Assembly (NCBI GenBank): GCA_017311185.1
Contig: JAESUZ010004793.1
Span: 62,001-126,000 of the forward strand
DNA length: 64,000 nucleotides
Direction of reading: 5' to 3'
From: Proteles cristata cristata
Lineage: Eukaryota > Chordata > Mammalia > Carnivora > Hyaenidae
The notes below the pieces were generated by a model. It worked only from the letters and a program-made list of their open reading frames with translations. It did no database searches and was not told where the DNA came from. A program made the position numbers and the translations under genes. Positions 31,340-42,295 of this stretch are shown piece by piece (positions within the stretch are counted from its first letter, which is position 1; every line of letters starts with the position of its first letter).

Positions 31340-31700
31340 GCATGCTACATTGGCCCAGGACTCATCAATAAAAACTCTCACCTCCTTGGACTCAATGATG
31401 GCCCAGTGGAGCCAACCAGAAGCTTACCTAGAACACTTTCTAGATAATAGTTCCCCTCACCACCACCACCAGAAGCAGCTAAAAATAGTACAGATGGGAG
31501 TTGCCAGTGGTCATTCAGCTGTTTGTGTGAGAGGAACCACACAGAATAGGCATGGAAAGCCCTGAGAGATAGCTCAAATCCCTATATCCCCTTTGCCAAA
31601 AGTTCCTAATCTACCCGGTGAGATTCCAACCCACAGGTTCCTTCCTTTTTCAAGAACTTGCACTGAGTTGGGTTTTTGCCATTTGCAACCAAACCAAATG
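31340..31700 (+). mobile_element. Ancient LTR-like repeat, family X (probable)
   Basis: Its right end reads TTGCACTGAGTTGGGTTTTTGCCATTTGCAACCAAACC, the sense tail of family X. The left part is too diverged to place firmly. Confidence 0.5.
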
Positions 31701-33080
31701 CATGGGTCCACAGAAGATACAGGTCTTAAAATTTGATGGATGGTTTCCCATTAATTAAATCTAAATATTTGCCTCTGAAAGACAGGCAAAGTGATAGTTT
31801 TTAGTTAGTAATGGAGGGTTTTGGAGCAGAATAATTTTTCCTTATTATTATTTTAGCAATTAGAGAGTAAAAGAAAAAAATGGCAGGGAACTTGGGACTT
31901 TTCCAATATTTTGGCAACTGTCATTTTAATGATCTTAAAATAATGTAGCCCAGAGCTATGCCAGCTTAAAACTCCTGAAGCTCAAGCACGGAGTCCCCAG
32001 CAAGTATGGCCACACTAACATCATCACTCTGTGCCTCTGACATGTGGAGAAATTAAATTTTGGAATAAGAGTCATGGTCAATTTCCTATTTGGTGGAGCA
32101 GTCAGCTGCCTTGTCAATCTTGTGTCCATTCTCTCATCTGTCCCTGTTACAGAGAAGCTGAGGAGTCCTCAGAAGTTGGGCTGGCTCCTACAAAACAATG
32201 TAAGTGGTTCCAGGTGATTAGCATTTACCTTAGGAATAGATACAGCACCCACCTGGGGTCAGAGATCTGTTCTGTAGATTGTCAAAGAAGGCATGAGGTC
32301 CTAAAAGTAAGCAAACAACCCCAAATGAAAATTCGCCTAATCAAAGTTTATCTATAAGTCAACGTAATTGTCTATGAAGATCGACCGTGGAGAGACTACG
32401 TCATTTGCAGATTGTGAGTCCCTTTGCACAGTGAGGAAGGAGGGGCGGGAGAATCACGGCGACAGCTCCACAGAGCATGGTGGTTAAGAAAGAGGGGCTT
32501 GAAGATGACTCTCAGGCTTAGACACTGGGTGCTGTGTTGAGTGCGAGAGCTAGGAAGGGGCATGGGTCCAGAGAGAGTGGAGGGAGGGGAGGGCCAAGGG
32601 TGGGCCCTTAAACAGTGCAGGCAGAGAAGCCAGAGAAGGAGAGAATGAGAAGGCAGTTTCATGGAAGTCCAGAGAGGGGAGTAAGTAGAAAAGAGAAGAA
32701 TCATGACAAAGTTGTTGGTCACCTTGCAAGCAGAGAAAACTAAAGTTCAGGAAGTCAGTGTTACTACTCACAGCCAGAGAGCCACAAAACAAGGTATGGG
32801 ACTCTCCAGCTCCAAAGACCATGGTCTTTCCATCAGATCATCTCTTTCATAGAAGAGATGTGAGAGGAGTATAGGGTCCCAGAAAACCCCCGGTCTGGAA
32901 ACATTTGGAATACCAACATGTATGATGGGGGCGAGAGATGCATTTACGGGACGAGAGAAACCCAACTCTAAAGGATTATAGATGACAGCAGAGGAATAGG
33001 ACAGAAAGATTAAGGAGGTGACTCTGTAGAAAGAGAGGTGGCAGCACTTTTAGTGGACAGTAGGTTGAAGAGAGGTACTT
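31700..33080. other. Unassigned, repeat-poor stretch
   Basis: About 1.4 kb without a firm repeat. The frames 32031-32357 (plus, 108 codons) and 32396-32722 (minus, 108 codons) have no recognisable domain. A G-rich patch occurs at 32555-32600. Confidence 0.45.
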
Positions 33081-33084
33081 TAGA

Positions 33085-33178
33085 GCTATGGTGCTCCAGG
33101 AGCAGTATGGAATTGGGGCTCTAGAATTAAGTCAATGAGCTCAAATCCAGACTCCACTGTTAAGCTGTGACATCAAGC
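33085..33178 (+). mobile_element. MIR SINE, 5' part (split)
   Basis: GGAATTGGGGCTCTAGAATTAAG, CTCAAATCCAGACTCC and TTAAGCTGTGACATC match the sense MIR front half. The rest resumes at 33365 on the far side of a MITE. Confidence 0.68.
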
Positions 33179-33362
33179 AGAAGCTCTCAACCGGGGGAGG
33201 CGTGTCCTCCAGGAGACATGTGCAGTCTGGAAAGTTGAATGATCCCACCTGGAATGTAGCAAGTAGAGGCCAGGGATGTGGGTGAGGGTCCTGCAGTGCA
33301 CAGGGGACCCTCCCTACAGCGTCACTCAGTCCAAAATGTCCATAGTGCTGAGACTGAGAATC
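33179..33362. mobile_element. Ancient hAT-like MITE, family Z
   Basis: CTCTCAACCGGGGG, CCTCCAGGAGACATGTGCAGTCTGGA, TAGAGGCCAGGGATG, CCTGCAGTGCACAGGG, CCAAAATGTCCATAGTGCTGAGACTGAGAA follow a family that recurs at 50.95 and 53.77 kb. It splits a MIR. Name not given because I am not sure of it. Confidence 0.75.
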
Positions 33363-33364
33363 AC

Positions 33365-33490
33365 AGTCCTATCAAGAACATTTCTCAAGATCCTGAGAAC
33401 TTAGTTTCCCTCAACCACAAAGCAGGAGTAACAGTGACCCTTGCTTCCTGGGCCTTTGGGGATTTAAGGAACTAACATGTGCCAAGGGCG
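33365..33490 (+). mobile_element. MIR SINE, 3' part (split)
   Basis: GAACTTAGTTTCCCTCAACCACAAAGCAGGAGTAACAG, TGCTTCCTGGGCCTTTGGGGATTTAAGGAAC and AACATGTGCCAAGGGCG complete the MIR begun at 33085. Confidence 0.7.
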
Positions 33491-33494
33491 TGGT

Positions 33495-34085
33495 GCCAAC
33501 AAGTCCTCCAGACCACTACCATCCTCATCCTTATTGCTTTTCCTGTTTTGTATGATGGACCAAGGTGTTGAGCTACCCTTAATGGATGCAAGGGCAGAGT
33601 TCAACACCAGTCAGGAAGAGGGTGGCTTTAGTGGTTGTGTATCGGGGCCCTCACTTCCTTCTTGGTGGGGAGGGGTCCAGGCCAGAGGGACGGTGGAGGC
33701 TGCCTTTAGGATCGGGACATTGTTTCTTCCACTCTGGAGAGTCCCTGTGTTCCCTGCGGTAGTGTCTTACCAGGGAAAAAGAAGTGGTGTTGACCATCAC
33801 CTGGGTCAGGACTAAAACACTTCTGACAGAAACGGTTTCCAGGCAATTGAGCGGATTCCATTTCCCTGCAACAAAAAGTGGGTTTTCGGTGGCAGAATGG
33901 ACGGAGAGAGATTCCTTGGGGGTACTTTCAATCAAAGCAGAAAGCAGATTATTAATGGATGGAAATATGTATATTTGGACATTCTATTTGTTATACCTGT
34001 GTATTCTCCTGTTTTCCAAGACGGCGTAAGAAGAGATCAAGTAGACCTTGGGAAATGTAATTGTTCTGTTACCAGGCTGTAACAA
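33495..34085. other. Unassigned sequence
   Basis: No recognised repeat or gene. The frame 33477-33815 (112 codons) overlaps an antisense frame and has no known domain. Confidence 0.5.
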
Positions 34086-34086
34086 C

Positions 34087-34087
<1 letters not shown>

Positions 34088-34126
<39 letters not shown>
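34088..34126. repeat. (GT)n microsatellite
   Basis: About 19 uninterrupted GT units. Confidence 0.97.
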
Positions 34127-34128
<2 letters not shown>

Positions 34129-34129
34129 C

Positions 34130-34715
34130 TTTAAATAAAAATTGCTTGCAAGAGAGCTGTGTGGGAGAAGCACATTTGAAAGATTCTTCCTCCAGTCAGA
34201 CTTACTTAGCTCCTTAATCCCTTATGTTGGCAGTTGAACCCCAAGGACAGGTCTGGTGCACAGAGGAGCAATAAACAAACAGAGCCCAGGGCTCCCGACA
34301 TCATGGGGGAAAAATCACCCATTTCTTGTAAATAGATTGCAATAAAACAATAGCGACTGAACATTTAGTGGAAGAGAAAATCAACCAAAAGGAGTTCTGA
34401 CTCGGTGGCCTTTAAGCTATAGGGACAAACAAAAGAACATTGAAATGGACTCAGATGGATTCTTTCAAGACAACCAGGTTTGGAAGGTTTATTAATCAAC
34501 CTCTCAGGTGCACTTCCAGACTATTTTAACCGGACAGAAGGTAAAAGTGAAAAAACAAAAACAAACAAACAAAAAAAGCTCATCAATCATCGAGAAGATG
34601 TGTGTTCTAATATCAACGATATTTTTCCTGCCCGTTTTCATGTGTTCACCCTGGTCTCGGTGAATGTCTCTCTTTTACTTACTGGGTAAAAGAGAATGAA
34701 AGGGACATCTGCGGC
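34130..34715. other. Unassigned sequence with an (AAAC)n-like patch
   Basis: No recognised gene. AAACAAAAACAAACAAACAAA at 34552-34573 is a small simple repeat. Confidence 0.5.
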
Positions 34716-34719
34716 GGTC

Positions 34720-35015
34720 TAATTGCACTCAGCTGGTCCCTCCTCCTGTCCAGTGATGCCCAGTCTCCATCTGGGGACCTGTGTGATTCTGATGTATGCC
34801 CCATTTGGAAGGGTATAGTGTGGAGCACATGAGTTGGGGTAAGCTGACTGGGTCGTGACCTCCCCTTTGGCTGCCGTGATTGTTTCATTAATGGCACAGG
34901 TCTAATCTGGCCATTTTTGTTTTGCCAGCCAATAATAACATTCTTTTCACAATAAGGTCAGTTCAGATGGGTTTCCTATTGTTTGTAACCCAAAGAATTT
35001 TGACTAACATAGTGG
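34720..35015 (+). mobile_element. Ancient LTR-like repeat, family X
   Basis: The right end CAGTTCAGATGGGTTTCCTATTG..GTAACCCAAAGAATTTTGACTAACA is the sense tail of the family (cf. 26.35 kb). The body to its left is diverged. It lies directly before an MLT1-type LTR in the opposite orientation. Confidence 0.6.
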
Positions 35016-35047
35016 TCCCATAGCTCAGCATCTTGATTACTCAAGTG

Positions 35048-35545
35048 CATTTAGTGTATTAGTTTTCTATGGCTGCTTTAACAAATCACAGACTTAATGG
35101 CTTACACAGAATGAATTTATTGTGACATAGGTCATAAATCTTCCACTGGTCTTAGTGGGCTAACATCAAGGTATTGGGAGAACTGCTTTCCTGGAGGCTC
35201 TAGGAGAGAATCTATCTCTGACTTTTCTACCTGCTGAGGCTACCCAAGTTCAGAGGAATCTTCCCCCATCTTCAAAGCCAGTGACAAGGTACCTCTCTAA
35301 TAATGATTCTGTGATCACCCCTCTTTCTTTGGCTCACTTCTGCCTCTCTAGTACCTTTAAGGATTCTTGTGATTATTTGGGGCCCACGTGGGTCATCTGG
35401 GATGATCTCCCTATCTCCATTTCAGCTGGGAGGCCACCTTACCTCCATCATCTTCTGCTGTAATTCTCCTTTCCCATACAATGTATAATGTAATCTGGGG
35501 GTTGGGATATGGGCATTTTGGAGAAGCCATTCTGCCTAACACATT
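35048..35545 (-). mobile_element. MaLR-type LTR (MLT1-like)
   Basis: Antisense: TAGTTTTCTATGGCTGCTTTAACAAATCACAG, ACTTAATGGCTTACACAGAATGAATTTATTG, GGAGGCTCTAGGAGAGAATC, ATTCTTGTGATTATTTGGGGCCCACGTGGGTCATCTGGG and GCCATTCTGCCTAACACA. End-to-end LTR layout of about 500 bases, non-coding. Confidence 0.9.
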
Positions 35546-36200
35546 GAAATTATTTGAGAATTTCCTCCATGACACACAGCTGCCATCATGTTGACAGGAA
35601 AAGCAGCTTGGTGGTAGAGATTTGTAGTCATATGGAGTTGATGTCAGCTCTGTTTTGTATGAAGTTTGGTATTTTGACATTGCCGTTTTTGCCTGTCCAT
35701 GATGCAGCAGCTATGGTAATACTAATTTTTTTTTTAATTTTTAAATATTATCAAGCATTGGGTAATAGGACATCTTTGACTGCCCCATCCCCACTCTCGG
35801 GGTGAAGGATGTTGAAGTGAGGAGTCAATGATGAGGTGAGCACAAGGAAGGGGATGTGCAGTGAATAGGTCTAAGATATATTGATGGTCATATAATTTCC
35901 AAGGCCTTCTTTAAGGAGAAGAATATAAAATAATGAGCAAAATGTGTTACCAAAGTAGAATTTATTTAAAATGAAAACATACATCTCAACAAATTACAAA
36001 TTTCTACGAGCTGACAGAAAGCACAAATGTCACAAAATCCAAAAAAAAAATGTGTTATGTTTTTTCTTTATTATCTCAGACATACTAAAGGATATTTTTT
36101 TCTTACATCTTTGCACATTCTTTAATTGTTTTTTTGTAGGACAACATTTTTTGTAATATTTTTCATAGAAAAGAAAGATAATTTTTTGTTTTTGTTAATT
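35546..36200. other. Unassigned sequence with T/A runs
   Basis: No recognised gene. T runs at 35726-35736 and A-rich sequence at 36041-36050. Confidence 0.5.
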
Positions 36201-36224
36201 GGAATGTTTTCCATTATTACTATT

Positions 36225-36440
36225 AGTTTCCATTTATTTTTTAAAGTTTATTTCTTTTTGAGTGGGTGTGAGAGAGAGTGGGAGCAGGGGAGGGGCAGAG
36301 AGAGAGAGAGAATCCCAAGCAGTCTCAATGCTGTCAGCACAGAGACTGTTGCAGGGATCCAACTCATGAATGCAAGATTATGACTTAAGCTGAAATCAAG
36401 AGAGTCAAATACCTAACTGACTGAGCCACTCAGGCATCCA
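36225..36440 (-). mobile_element. CAN-SINE (older subfamily)
   Basis: Reverse SINE with TTAAAGTTTATTTCTTTTTGAG, GGGAGCAGGGGAGGGGCAGAG, TCAACTCATGAA-like head sequence and ACTGACTGAGCCACTCAGGCATCC. Target-site duplication TGTTTTCCATTATTAC/TGTTTTCTATTATTC. Confidence 0.9.
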
Positions 36441-36444
36441 TGTT

Positions 36445-37230
36445 TTCTATTATTCTTGATGAGCAGGCTTCGTTAAACAGGTGACTTGTCATCTGATATC
36501 ACTATTTGTAATATTGCTACAGGTTTGTGCCATAAAAACACAAGAATTTGATGAAGTCTATTTAGTCTAATTCCTAGGTTTAAAAAAGAAGAGTATGTAT
36601 AATTTAAAAGAGGATAGGTTGTGTTTTTTTAGTATATTCTTAATGTTAGTCAATTACATTTTGAGTAATTAACAAAAAGAACCAAATCAATGAAATACCA
36701 TTTTATGCATCTAATGACTGGAAGAATTTCCTGCAGACTGACTTCCACCTCTTTACACTTCAAACCCTTTTTTTCCCCCACATATCATAGGGCTTCACAC
36801 CAAAGAACTCAGGTATGTCATGGTAGCCTCTGCCCAGCGTTTTTATATCATGTCTCCTTGTGAATGTGCACAATGAGGAGATACATACACGTTCTTTGAA
36901 GCCATTCTTATCCTGGGATGTAGCAGTAATTTAATTCTACATGGCAGTGACTGAAAACTACATCATCGTATCACATTCAGTTCAAGCAAAACGTATGATC
37001 AACTCAAATTCTCTTGGATGGACTGCCTCTATGTGCCTATGCCATTGGACTACCACCTACCACAGGATGATGTGATGGAGAGGGTAATGAAATATAATCA
37101 ATAGTTTAACTAGTATGACCATATAAATGCATTGCCAAGCTTCATCCCAAGGTTTTGGAAAAAGCCAGTGGGAGAGAGGGGTCTTGACCCCTAAGATAGA
37201 TTCAGAAATTGTAAAATGTTCTTGGATGTG
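36445..37230. other. Unassigned A/T-rich stretch
   Basis: No recognised repeat or gene. Confidence 0.5.
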
Positions 37231-37233
37231 ATT

Positions 37234-37344
37234 AAAAAAAAAAAAAAGGTGGTGGGCTTCCAGCTGTCTCAGTTGGTAGAGTATATGACACTTGATCTCA
37301 AGGTTGTGAATTCAAGCCCCTTGTTGGGTACAGAGATTACTTAA
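37234..37344 (+). mobile_element. CAN-SINE of a different (older, canid-shared type) subfamily, truncated
   Basis: After a 14-base A run, TCTCAGTTGGTAGAGTATATGAC, ACTTGATCTCAAGGTTGTG, TTCAAGCCCCTTGTTGGGTACAGAGATTACTTAAG identify a CAN-SINE form that ends GTAGAGATTACTTAA instead of carrying a CT stretch. The head is degraded. Confidence 0.72.
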
Positions 37345-38110
37345 GTTTTCCGATAGCATCTAACCTATTTTTAGGCACTCATATAGTGCAAGTGGGGTGT
37401 GTGTGTTGGGAGGGGTGCATGCCTCCCTGTGGCCAGTGAGAACTTGTTATGGAGTCCAATGTGTCTTTGAAGATGTCCGCCCAGTATCTGGACATCTTCT
37501 GGTGGGGGGGATGTGGTGGATGGGAGGGATTCTTCACCTGTCCGTTAGCACCAGCAGACACGCTTTCTAAGGAAATATGGAGAGGGTGAAACACCCAACT
37601 AAGTACAAAAGAGATCATCTTTCAATAAATGTGCTCACCCAACTGCCCTTCATGTAGCAGTCATCTGCGGCGGATCTGCTGTGGTGAGCAGAGCAGTCTG
37701 AGCACAGCAACAAGGAAAATCCAGAAATACTGGGAAAGGGTTTGACATGAACCGAAAAGATTAGTGGGTGTCCTGCCTGGCAATCCCCTCCGCATCATCT
37801 CTGCCTTTCCTGTCTCCGAGCTACTTTACAGCTCTGTAAATTGTATAAATGGTAGAAAACTGATAGCAGTGCAAATGATTCTTAATCATAGAAATTCAAA
37901 TCGTGTCCCATGGAAGGCAAGCGATTTGTGCCCTATGGGTAGTGACCACTTCTGCCAGTGTTGCTTCTGTGTGTAATTTTTTGTCAACATTTCTGATGCC
38001 TGTACTATAGATTTCTCTGCCCTTCTGAACATCTGCATCTTCCTGGTTTCCTCATTCATGAAAGAGTTAAGTAGGAATGTTTGAGATGTGTTCATGTTAT
38101 ATTTGCAAAC
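37345..38110. other. Unassigned, repeat-poor stretch
   Basis: No recognised gene. 37780-37975 is A/T-rich but not simple. Confidence 0.45.
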
Positions 38111-38111
38111 A

Positions 38112-38300
38112 CGAAAGCCATAAGAGACTCTTAAATACAGAGAACAAACTGAGGGTTGATGGCGGGGGAGAAGGGAAAAATGCTTGATGGGCCTTAAGGA
38201 GGGCATTTCTTAGGATGAATCATAGGAATCTACCCCCAAAATCAAGAGCACACTGTATATTAGCTAATTTGACAATAAATCATATTTAAAATGCATAAAT
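38112..38300 (+). mobile_element. LINE-1 3' end, carnivore-specific type
   Basis: Sense 3' UTR: AAAGCCATAAGAGACTCTTAAATACAGAGAACAAACTGAGGG, GGGCCTTAAGGAGGGCATTTC, GAATCTACCCCCAAAATC and TTTGACAATAAATCATATTTAAAAT. Extremely 5' truncated (under 200 bases). Confidence 0.9.
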
Positions 38301-39430
38301 AAACAAATGGGGGAGAAGCCATGATTTTACCATTTTTAAACAGGTAGCCTTTAGCCACACATAGGTTTCATGGAAGTTACAGCCCACAACTCGATGTTAA
38401 CCACATTATCTCATATGACATCCACGTGTGGGCTCCTAGGAGTCCTGAGAGTCTGTAACAGGGGGAACTGATATTGTCTGTTTGATCAGGGCAGAATCTC
38501 CCATGAAAGTGACATTTGAGTTGATCAAGCAGGGGTTTACAAGGTGTGTACAGGAGGAGAGATGGATTCAAGAGCAAACAAGCCTGTCATGAGAGCAGCT
38601 CAAGATCATTTCTCCCAGAAGGAGATTTGCGGTTCTGGGAGACAGTGGGCTTTGGACAATAAATCAGAGAGGCTTGAAGGCTTGGCGGCTGCCATTGTCT
38701 GGCCTCCATGATAAGAGAGCCTGCCAATGAGCCATCTTCAGATGAGATGGGGCCAGGGGTTTGGAGAGATGGGAGCCCGCAGCCTGCAGCTGTCTCTCAC
38801 CTCTCTTTCCTGGGATGAGTGTTCCAACCACTTGCTTTGATGATCAGTCTCCTCTGAAACACATTCCCCCCAGGCCCTGCCTACTGTGCAGATCCCGCTG
38901 CAGAAAATGGTAGCATCATTAAAGGGAGAAGGAGCCTGGCTTCTCCCTGTGACCCATGCAGGCCTTTACACCTATTTTCATCAAACCCCATGGGTATTTA
39001 ATTAGCAACACATCATAGTGTCCCCGACCATTTTTCACCTGCAGCCCGGCTTCAGGTTACTTCTTATACAGAAGCTTTTCTGCAGGAATGCCTTTCTTCC
39101 ACACATCTGTTGGCTCCTGCGCTTCACTGAATGCTCTACCCGAGGCTTTTCCAGATCATCCATCTGAGATCGCAGCTGCCCCATCCCCCACCCCCAGTCT
39201 CTACCACCCTACCCAACACAGCATCACCCACTGTGTGTCTTCCAGGAGCCACCAGTTCCAAGGAAATTGCAGCTGAGACTGAAGGAGGGCAGGGAGGAAG
39301 GTGAGACCCCACTGAAAACATCTCTTTGTGTTCCTTAAAAACAGAAACCAAAACTTCTCTCTCGTTTTTTCATTATTATTACTATTTTTCTCAAGTAATT
39401 ACCACACAGTGCAGTCTTCAGGACGAGAAC
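38301..39430. other. Unassigned, repeat-poor stretch
   Basis: About 1.1 kb with no recognised repeat or gene. Confidence 0.45.
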
Positions 39431-39431
39431 C

Positions 39432-39525
39432 CAGTGATGCACCTGTTACACAGGACTCCCAGTGCTCCTCCCTACAAGTACCCTCCAAAATGCCCATCGT
39501 CACTTCACCCCACCCCATATCCAAT
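39432..39525 (-). mobile_element. LINE-1 3' UTR fragment (possible)
   Basis: GTTACACAGGACTCCCAGTGCTCCTCCCTACAAGTACCCTCC and ATGCCCATCGTCACTTCACCCC resemble the antisense carnivore L1 3' UTR with many differences. Confidence 0.55.
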
Positions 39526-39950
39526 GGATTTCTGTTTTTGATGGAAAGCACCAAAAGGACCTCACTTAGCTGATTGTATTTACTAGAAGGGAGGGCAACA
39601 CCAGTGAGGCCATTCAAGTGAAAGACTTTGACATAGAGATAGAGTACCATTCGTTGTATATACGTGTGTAAGAAGTCATTTTTCCGGGCCTGAGGAGGGC
39701 TCTCCCTGCCCCCAGAGAACCTCCTTCATCATGTGGCTGATGAAACCGCAGATTCTGTTTTTAGGTTTCTCGGCCCTTCGTCAGGTGGAGTTGCCTCTGA
39801 GAAATGTGAGCAGCATGCACAACTCAATATCTGTCTTCAGAAAGTTCCCTGTTCCCTCTCCAGGTATGAGCCCCCAGGTGTGAATGAGATCAGCGGGTCA
39901 TTTACAACTTGCAAGTCCTCTGACATAAGTGTGTATTGGTTATATAGCTG
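39526..39950. other. Unassigned sequence
   Basis: No recognised repeat or gene. Confidence 0.5.
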
Positions 39951-39955
39951 GTGGT

Positions 39956-40192
39956 CACAATAATAATAATAATATCCGGTGTTTATGAAGTCTGTGTGCC
40001 AATCACCATACCAAACACTTGCATAGATTATTTCATTTCTGCCCATCCTCCCTGTGAAATAGGCTTTACGGTCCTCGTGAGCAGAGGAAGTTGGCCCAGA
40101 GAGGTTAAATGGCTGGTACCCAGTCCCACCAAGATTTGGAGCCAGGATTCCAACCCACGCAGCCGGGCCCCAACATCTGCTTTCTTCCAACT
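39956..40192 (-). mobile_element. MIR SINE
   Basis: Reverse MIR over most of its length: AATAATAATAATAATATCCGG, TTTATGAAGTCTGTGTGCC, TTCATTTCTGCCCATCCTCCCTGTGAAATAGG, GGCCCAGAGAGGTTAAATGG, GCCAGGATTCCAACCCACG. Confidence 0.87.
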
Positions 40193-40344
40193 CATGAAGT
40201 GTGTTTTCCTCTGTATACTCTTGGTTAGGCCAGAGAGCAAATGCTGTAAGGAGGTGGTACCTCTCACATTGTTTGAAGCTGTGGAAACTGATGCTTAACC
40301 AGTGAAGTGATTTACTTAAGGCTTTGGTTTCAACTGTGCCAATA

Positions 40345-40533
40345 TAGGAGGATCACTCAGAGCTTTCACAAATCCCATGCCCAGGCCCAACCCCCACTAA
40401 CAGCTTCTGACTTACTTGATTTATTTATCAGAACAGATTCTGATTTACTTGATTTATTTATGTAAGGCCTCATCACCAACATATATATTTTTTAAGCCTC
40501 CTGCAGCCAGAGTTGAGAACCTCTGTGCTTAAG
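40345..40533. mobile_element. MER5A-like hAT-Charlie MITE with internal duplication
   Basis: GATCACTCAGAGCTTTCACAAATCCCATGCCCAGGCCCAACCC, then ATTTTTTAAGCCTCCTGCAGCCAGAGTTGAGAACCTCTG match a MER5A-type element. In the middle, CTTACTTGATTTATTTA recurs after 33 bases (40411-40427 and, with one change, 40444-40460), a short duplication not found in the family. Confidence 0.8.
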
Positions 40534-40555
40534 TTTTCTAAGAAAAGATGAGATC

Positions 40556-40573
40556 TTTTTTTTTTTTTTTTAA
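40556..40573. repeat. Poly-T run
   Basis: A T run of 18 bases. No retroelement could be matched directly to its right side. Confidence 0.9.
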
Positions 40574-40574
40574 C

Positions 40575-40835
40575 TCAAAATCCTTGTGCAGCAGCCAGCA
40601 GACAGGGGCGCAGAGTCCAGTCTGAGTTCGGTGGGTTACATGGTGGTAGCTTCCCACACTTGGCATAGGAGTCTCTAGATCATCCGGCCTGGGACCTCCC
40701 TCGGTTGTCATCTGTCACCATTGTTCCTTTGACTTTCAGTGTTCTATCCATAGAGAAACGCTTGTACTGCTTCTCAAAAGCTCATCCTCTCTCTGGTCTC
40801 TAGGCTGGTAACCCATCATCAGTTCATGGAACATG
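40575..40835. other. Unassigned sequence
   Basis: No recognised repeat or gene. Confidence 0.5.
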
Positions 40836-40837
40836 CG

Positions 40838-40965
40838 TTCATTCCTTCATCAGGCTGGTTCCTGCTCAGCTGTTAGGTTTCAACTTAAATGTTAGCTCTT
40901 GCAGGAAGGCCTCCTAGACCTGACTTTGCCCCTCTCTGTCTAACTCGAGGCTTATGCAACAGTTG
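40838..40965 (+). mobile_element. LINE-2 fragment
   Basis: Sense LINE-2: CAACTTAAATGTTAGCTCTTGCAGGAAGGCCTCCTAGACCTGAC recalls the conserved CTCAAATGTCACCTCCTCCAGGAAGCC block. Confidence 0.65.
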
Positions 40966-41032
40966 TCTGATTGAGCAAACAAAAATAAGATACCAAGTTC
41001 AATGTGAATTGCAGGTAACCAGTTTATGTCCT

Positions 41033-41195
41033 GGTTAAGAGCCCGACCCTTGGTTTCGGCTTAGGTCATGATCTCGCATTTGTGAGTTCGATCTCCATAT
41101 TAGTCTCTGCAGTGACAGTGTGGATCCTGCTTGGGATTTTCTCTCTCTCTTTCTCTCTCTCTCTCAAAAATAAACTTTAAAAAATAAATGAAGAC
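41033..41195 (+). mobile_element. CAN-SINE, 5'-truncated
   Basis: Starts within the head at GGTTAAGAGCCCGACCC and has GGCTTAGGTCATGATCTCGC, TGAGTTCGATCTCC and a CT stretch before CAAAAATAAACTTTAAAAAATAAATG. Confidence 0.88.
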
Positions 41196-41555
41196 CAATA
41201 ATAATAATGGAAAACATCTGAATTAACAAAAACATAAAATTACCTTTTCTCTCTATGAAAAACATTATAAAATATGTTACAATGTATGCCTCCAAAGATT
41301 GCAGGGGAGATACTTACACTAGGAACTTATATCATTTATGTAACATTAAAATGTAACTGTATTGAATCTGGAAACCTTACTTGGAAGCCTTTCAGGATGT
41401 GGGGAAGGTCTTTTAAAAACTCCTCATGTCCTCCCAACCCTAAATTCCATTAAGCTTATCCTAAGAGAATGAGAATTTATGGAATTGATTACTCCGAGGG
41501 TGGGCTGTAGGCCACCTGATTATGACTGTTCGAAAGAATCCAAAAGTTAGTAACT
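41195..41555. other. Unassigned sequence
   Basis: No recognised repeat or gene. Confidence 0.5.
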
Positions 41556-41574
41556 GTTTAACTTATTAAAAGAA

Positions 41575-41725
41575 AAGATTCCCAGAATCCATCTAGGCTT
41601 AATGAATCAGAACCTTAAAATTTTGGTCAGGGGATTTAGACAGTAATCTGCACTTTTAATTAGCAACTCAGGCAATTCTAATGCAGACTGAAGTTTGAGA
41701 ATCTATGCCAAAGAAAGTCACTTTG
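41575..41725. mobile_element. MER20/MER5-like hAT-Charlie MITE fragment
   Basis: TTAATGAATCAGAACC, GTAATCTGCACTTTTAATTAGC, GGCAATTCTAATGCAGACTGAAGTTTGAGAATC match the right two-thirds of a MER20-type element. Confidence 0.75.
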
Positions 41726-41853
41726 CTTTGGTATGGAACTTTGGAGCCTAATTCTCAAATGCATGGAGGTAGGAAAAAGCCAAGACCTACTGCAAGATTG
41801 TCTCTATTTTATCCCTTTTCAGAGGGATGGCTCTTAAAGATTGTATCCATTGA

Positions 41854-42009
41854 GGGGCACCTGGGTGGCTCAGTCTGTTGAGCATCTGACTCTTGGTTTA
41901 GGCTCAGGTCATGATCTCACAGTTTTGTGAGTTTGAGCCCCACATTGGGCCCTGTGCTGGGAGCATGGTGCCTGCTTGAATTCCCAACTTTCTCCCTCCC
42001 TCCCTTCCT

Positions 42010-42108
<99 letters not shown>

Positions 42109-42165
42109 CCTCACCCACTTACACTGTCTCTGTCTCTCTCAAAATAAGTAAATAAACTTTTTAAA
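41854..42165 (+). mobile_element. CAN-SINE (subfamily B) with expanded CT stretch
   Basis: Head GGGGCACCTGGGTGGCTCAG, body GGCTCAGGTCATGATCTCAC, AGTTTGAGCCCCACATTGGG. The CT-rich stretch (41990-42107) is expanded to over 110 bases, with two uninterrupted CT arrays (about 42015-42061 and 42077-42105). Tail CAAAATAAGTAAATAAAC. The frames of 65-74 codons here translate only this repeat. Confidence 0.95.
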
Positions 42166-42295
42166 AAATTTTATCTATCTTGCTCACTGTTCTAGTCCAA
42201 CTTAGTAGCATGGTACCCAGCATATCACAGTGCTTGGTAGACATTCGTTAGATACACACAAAGAAAAATATGAAAGAGCGAAGGTCAATTCAGAA

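Noticed and set aside
41909..42118. Arg/Glu- and Ser/Leu-rich small proteins
   Set aside because: Direct translations of the CT/GA array in a SINE.
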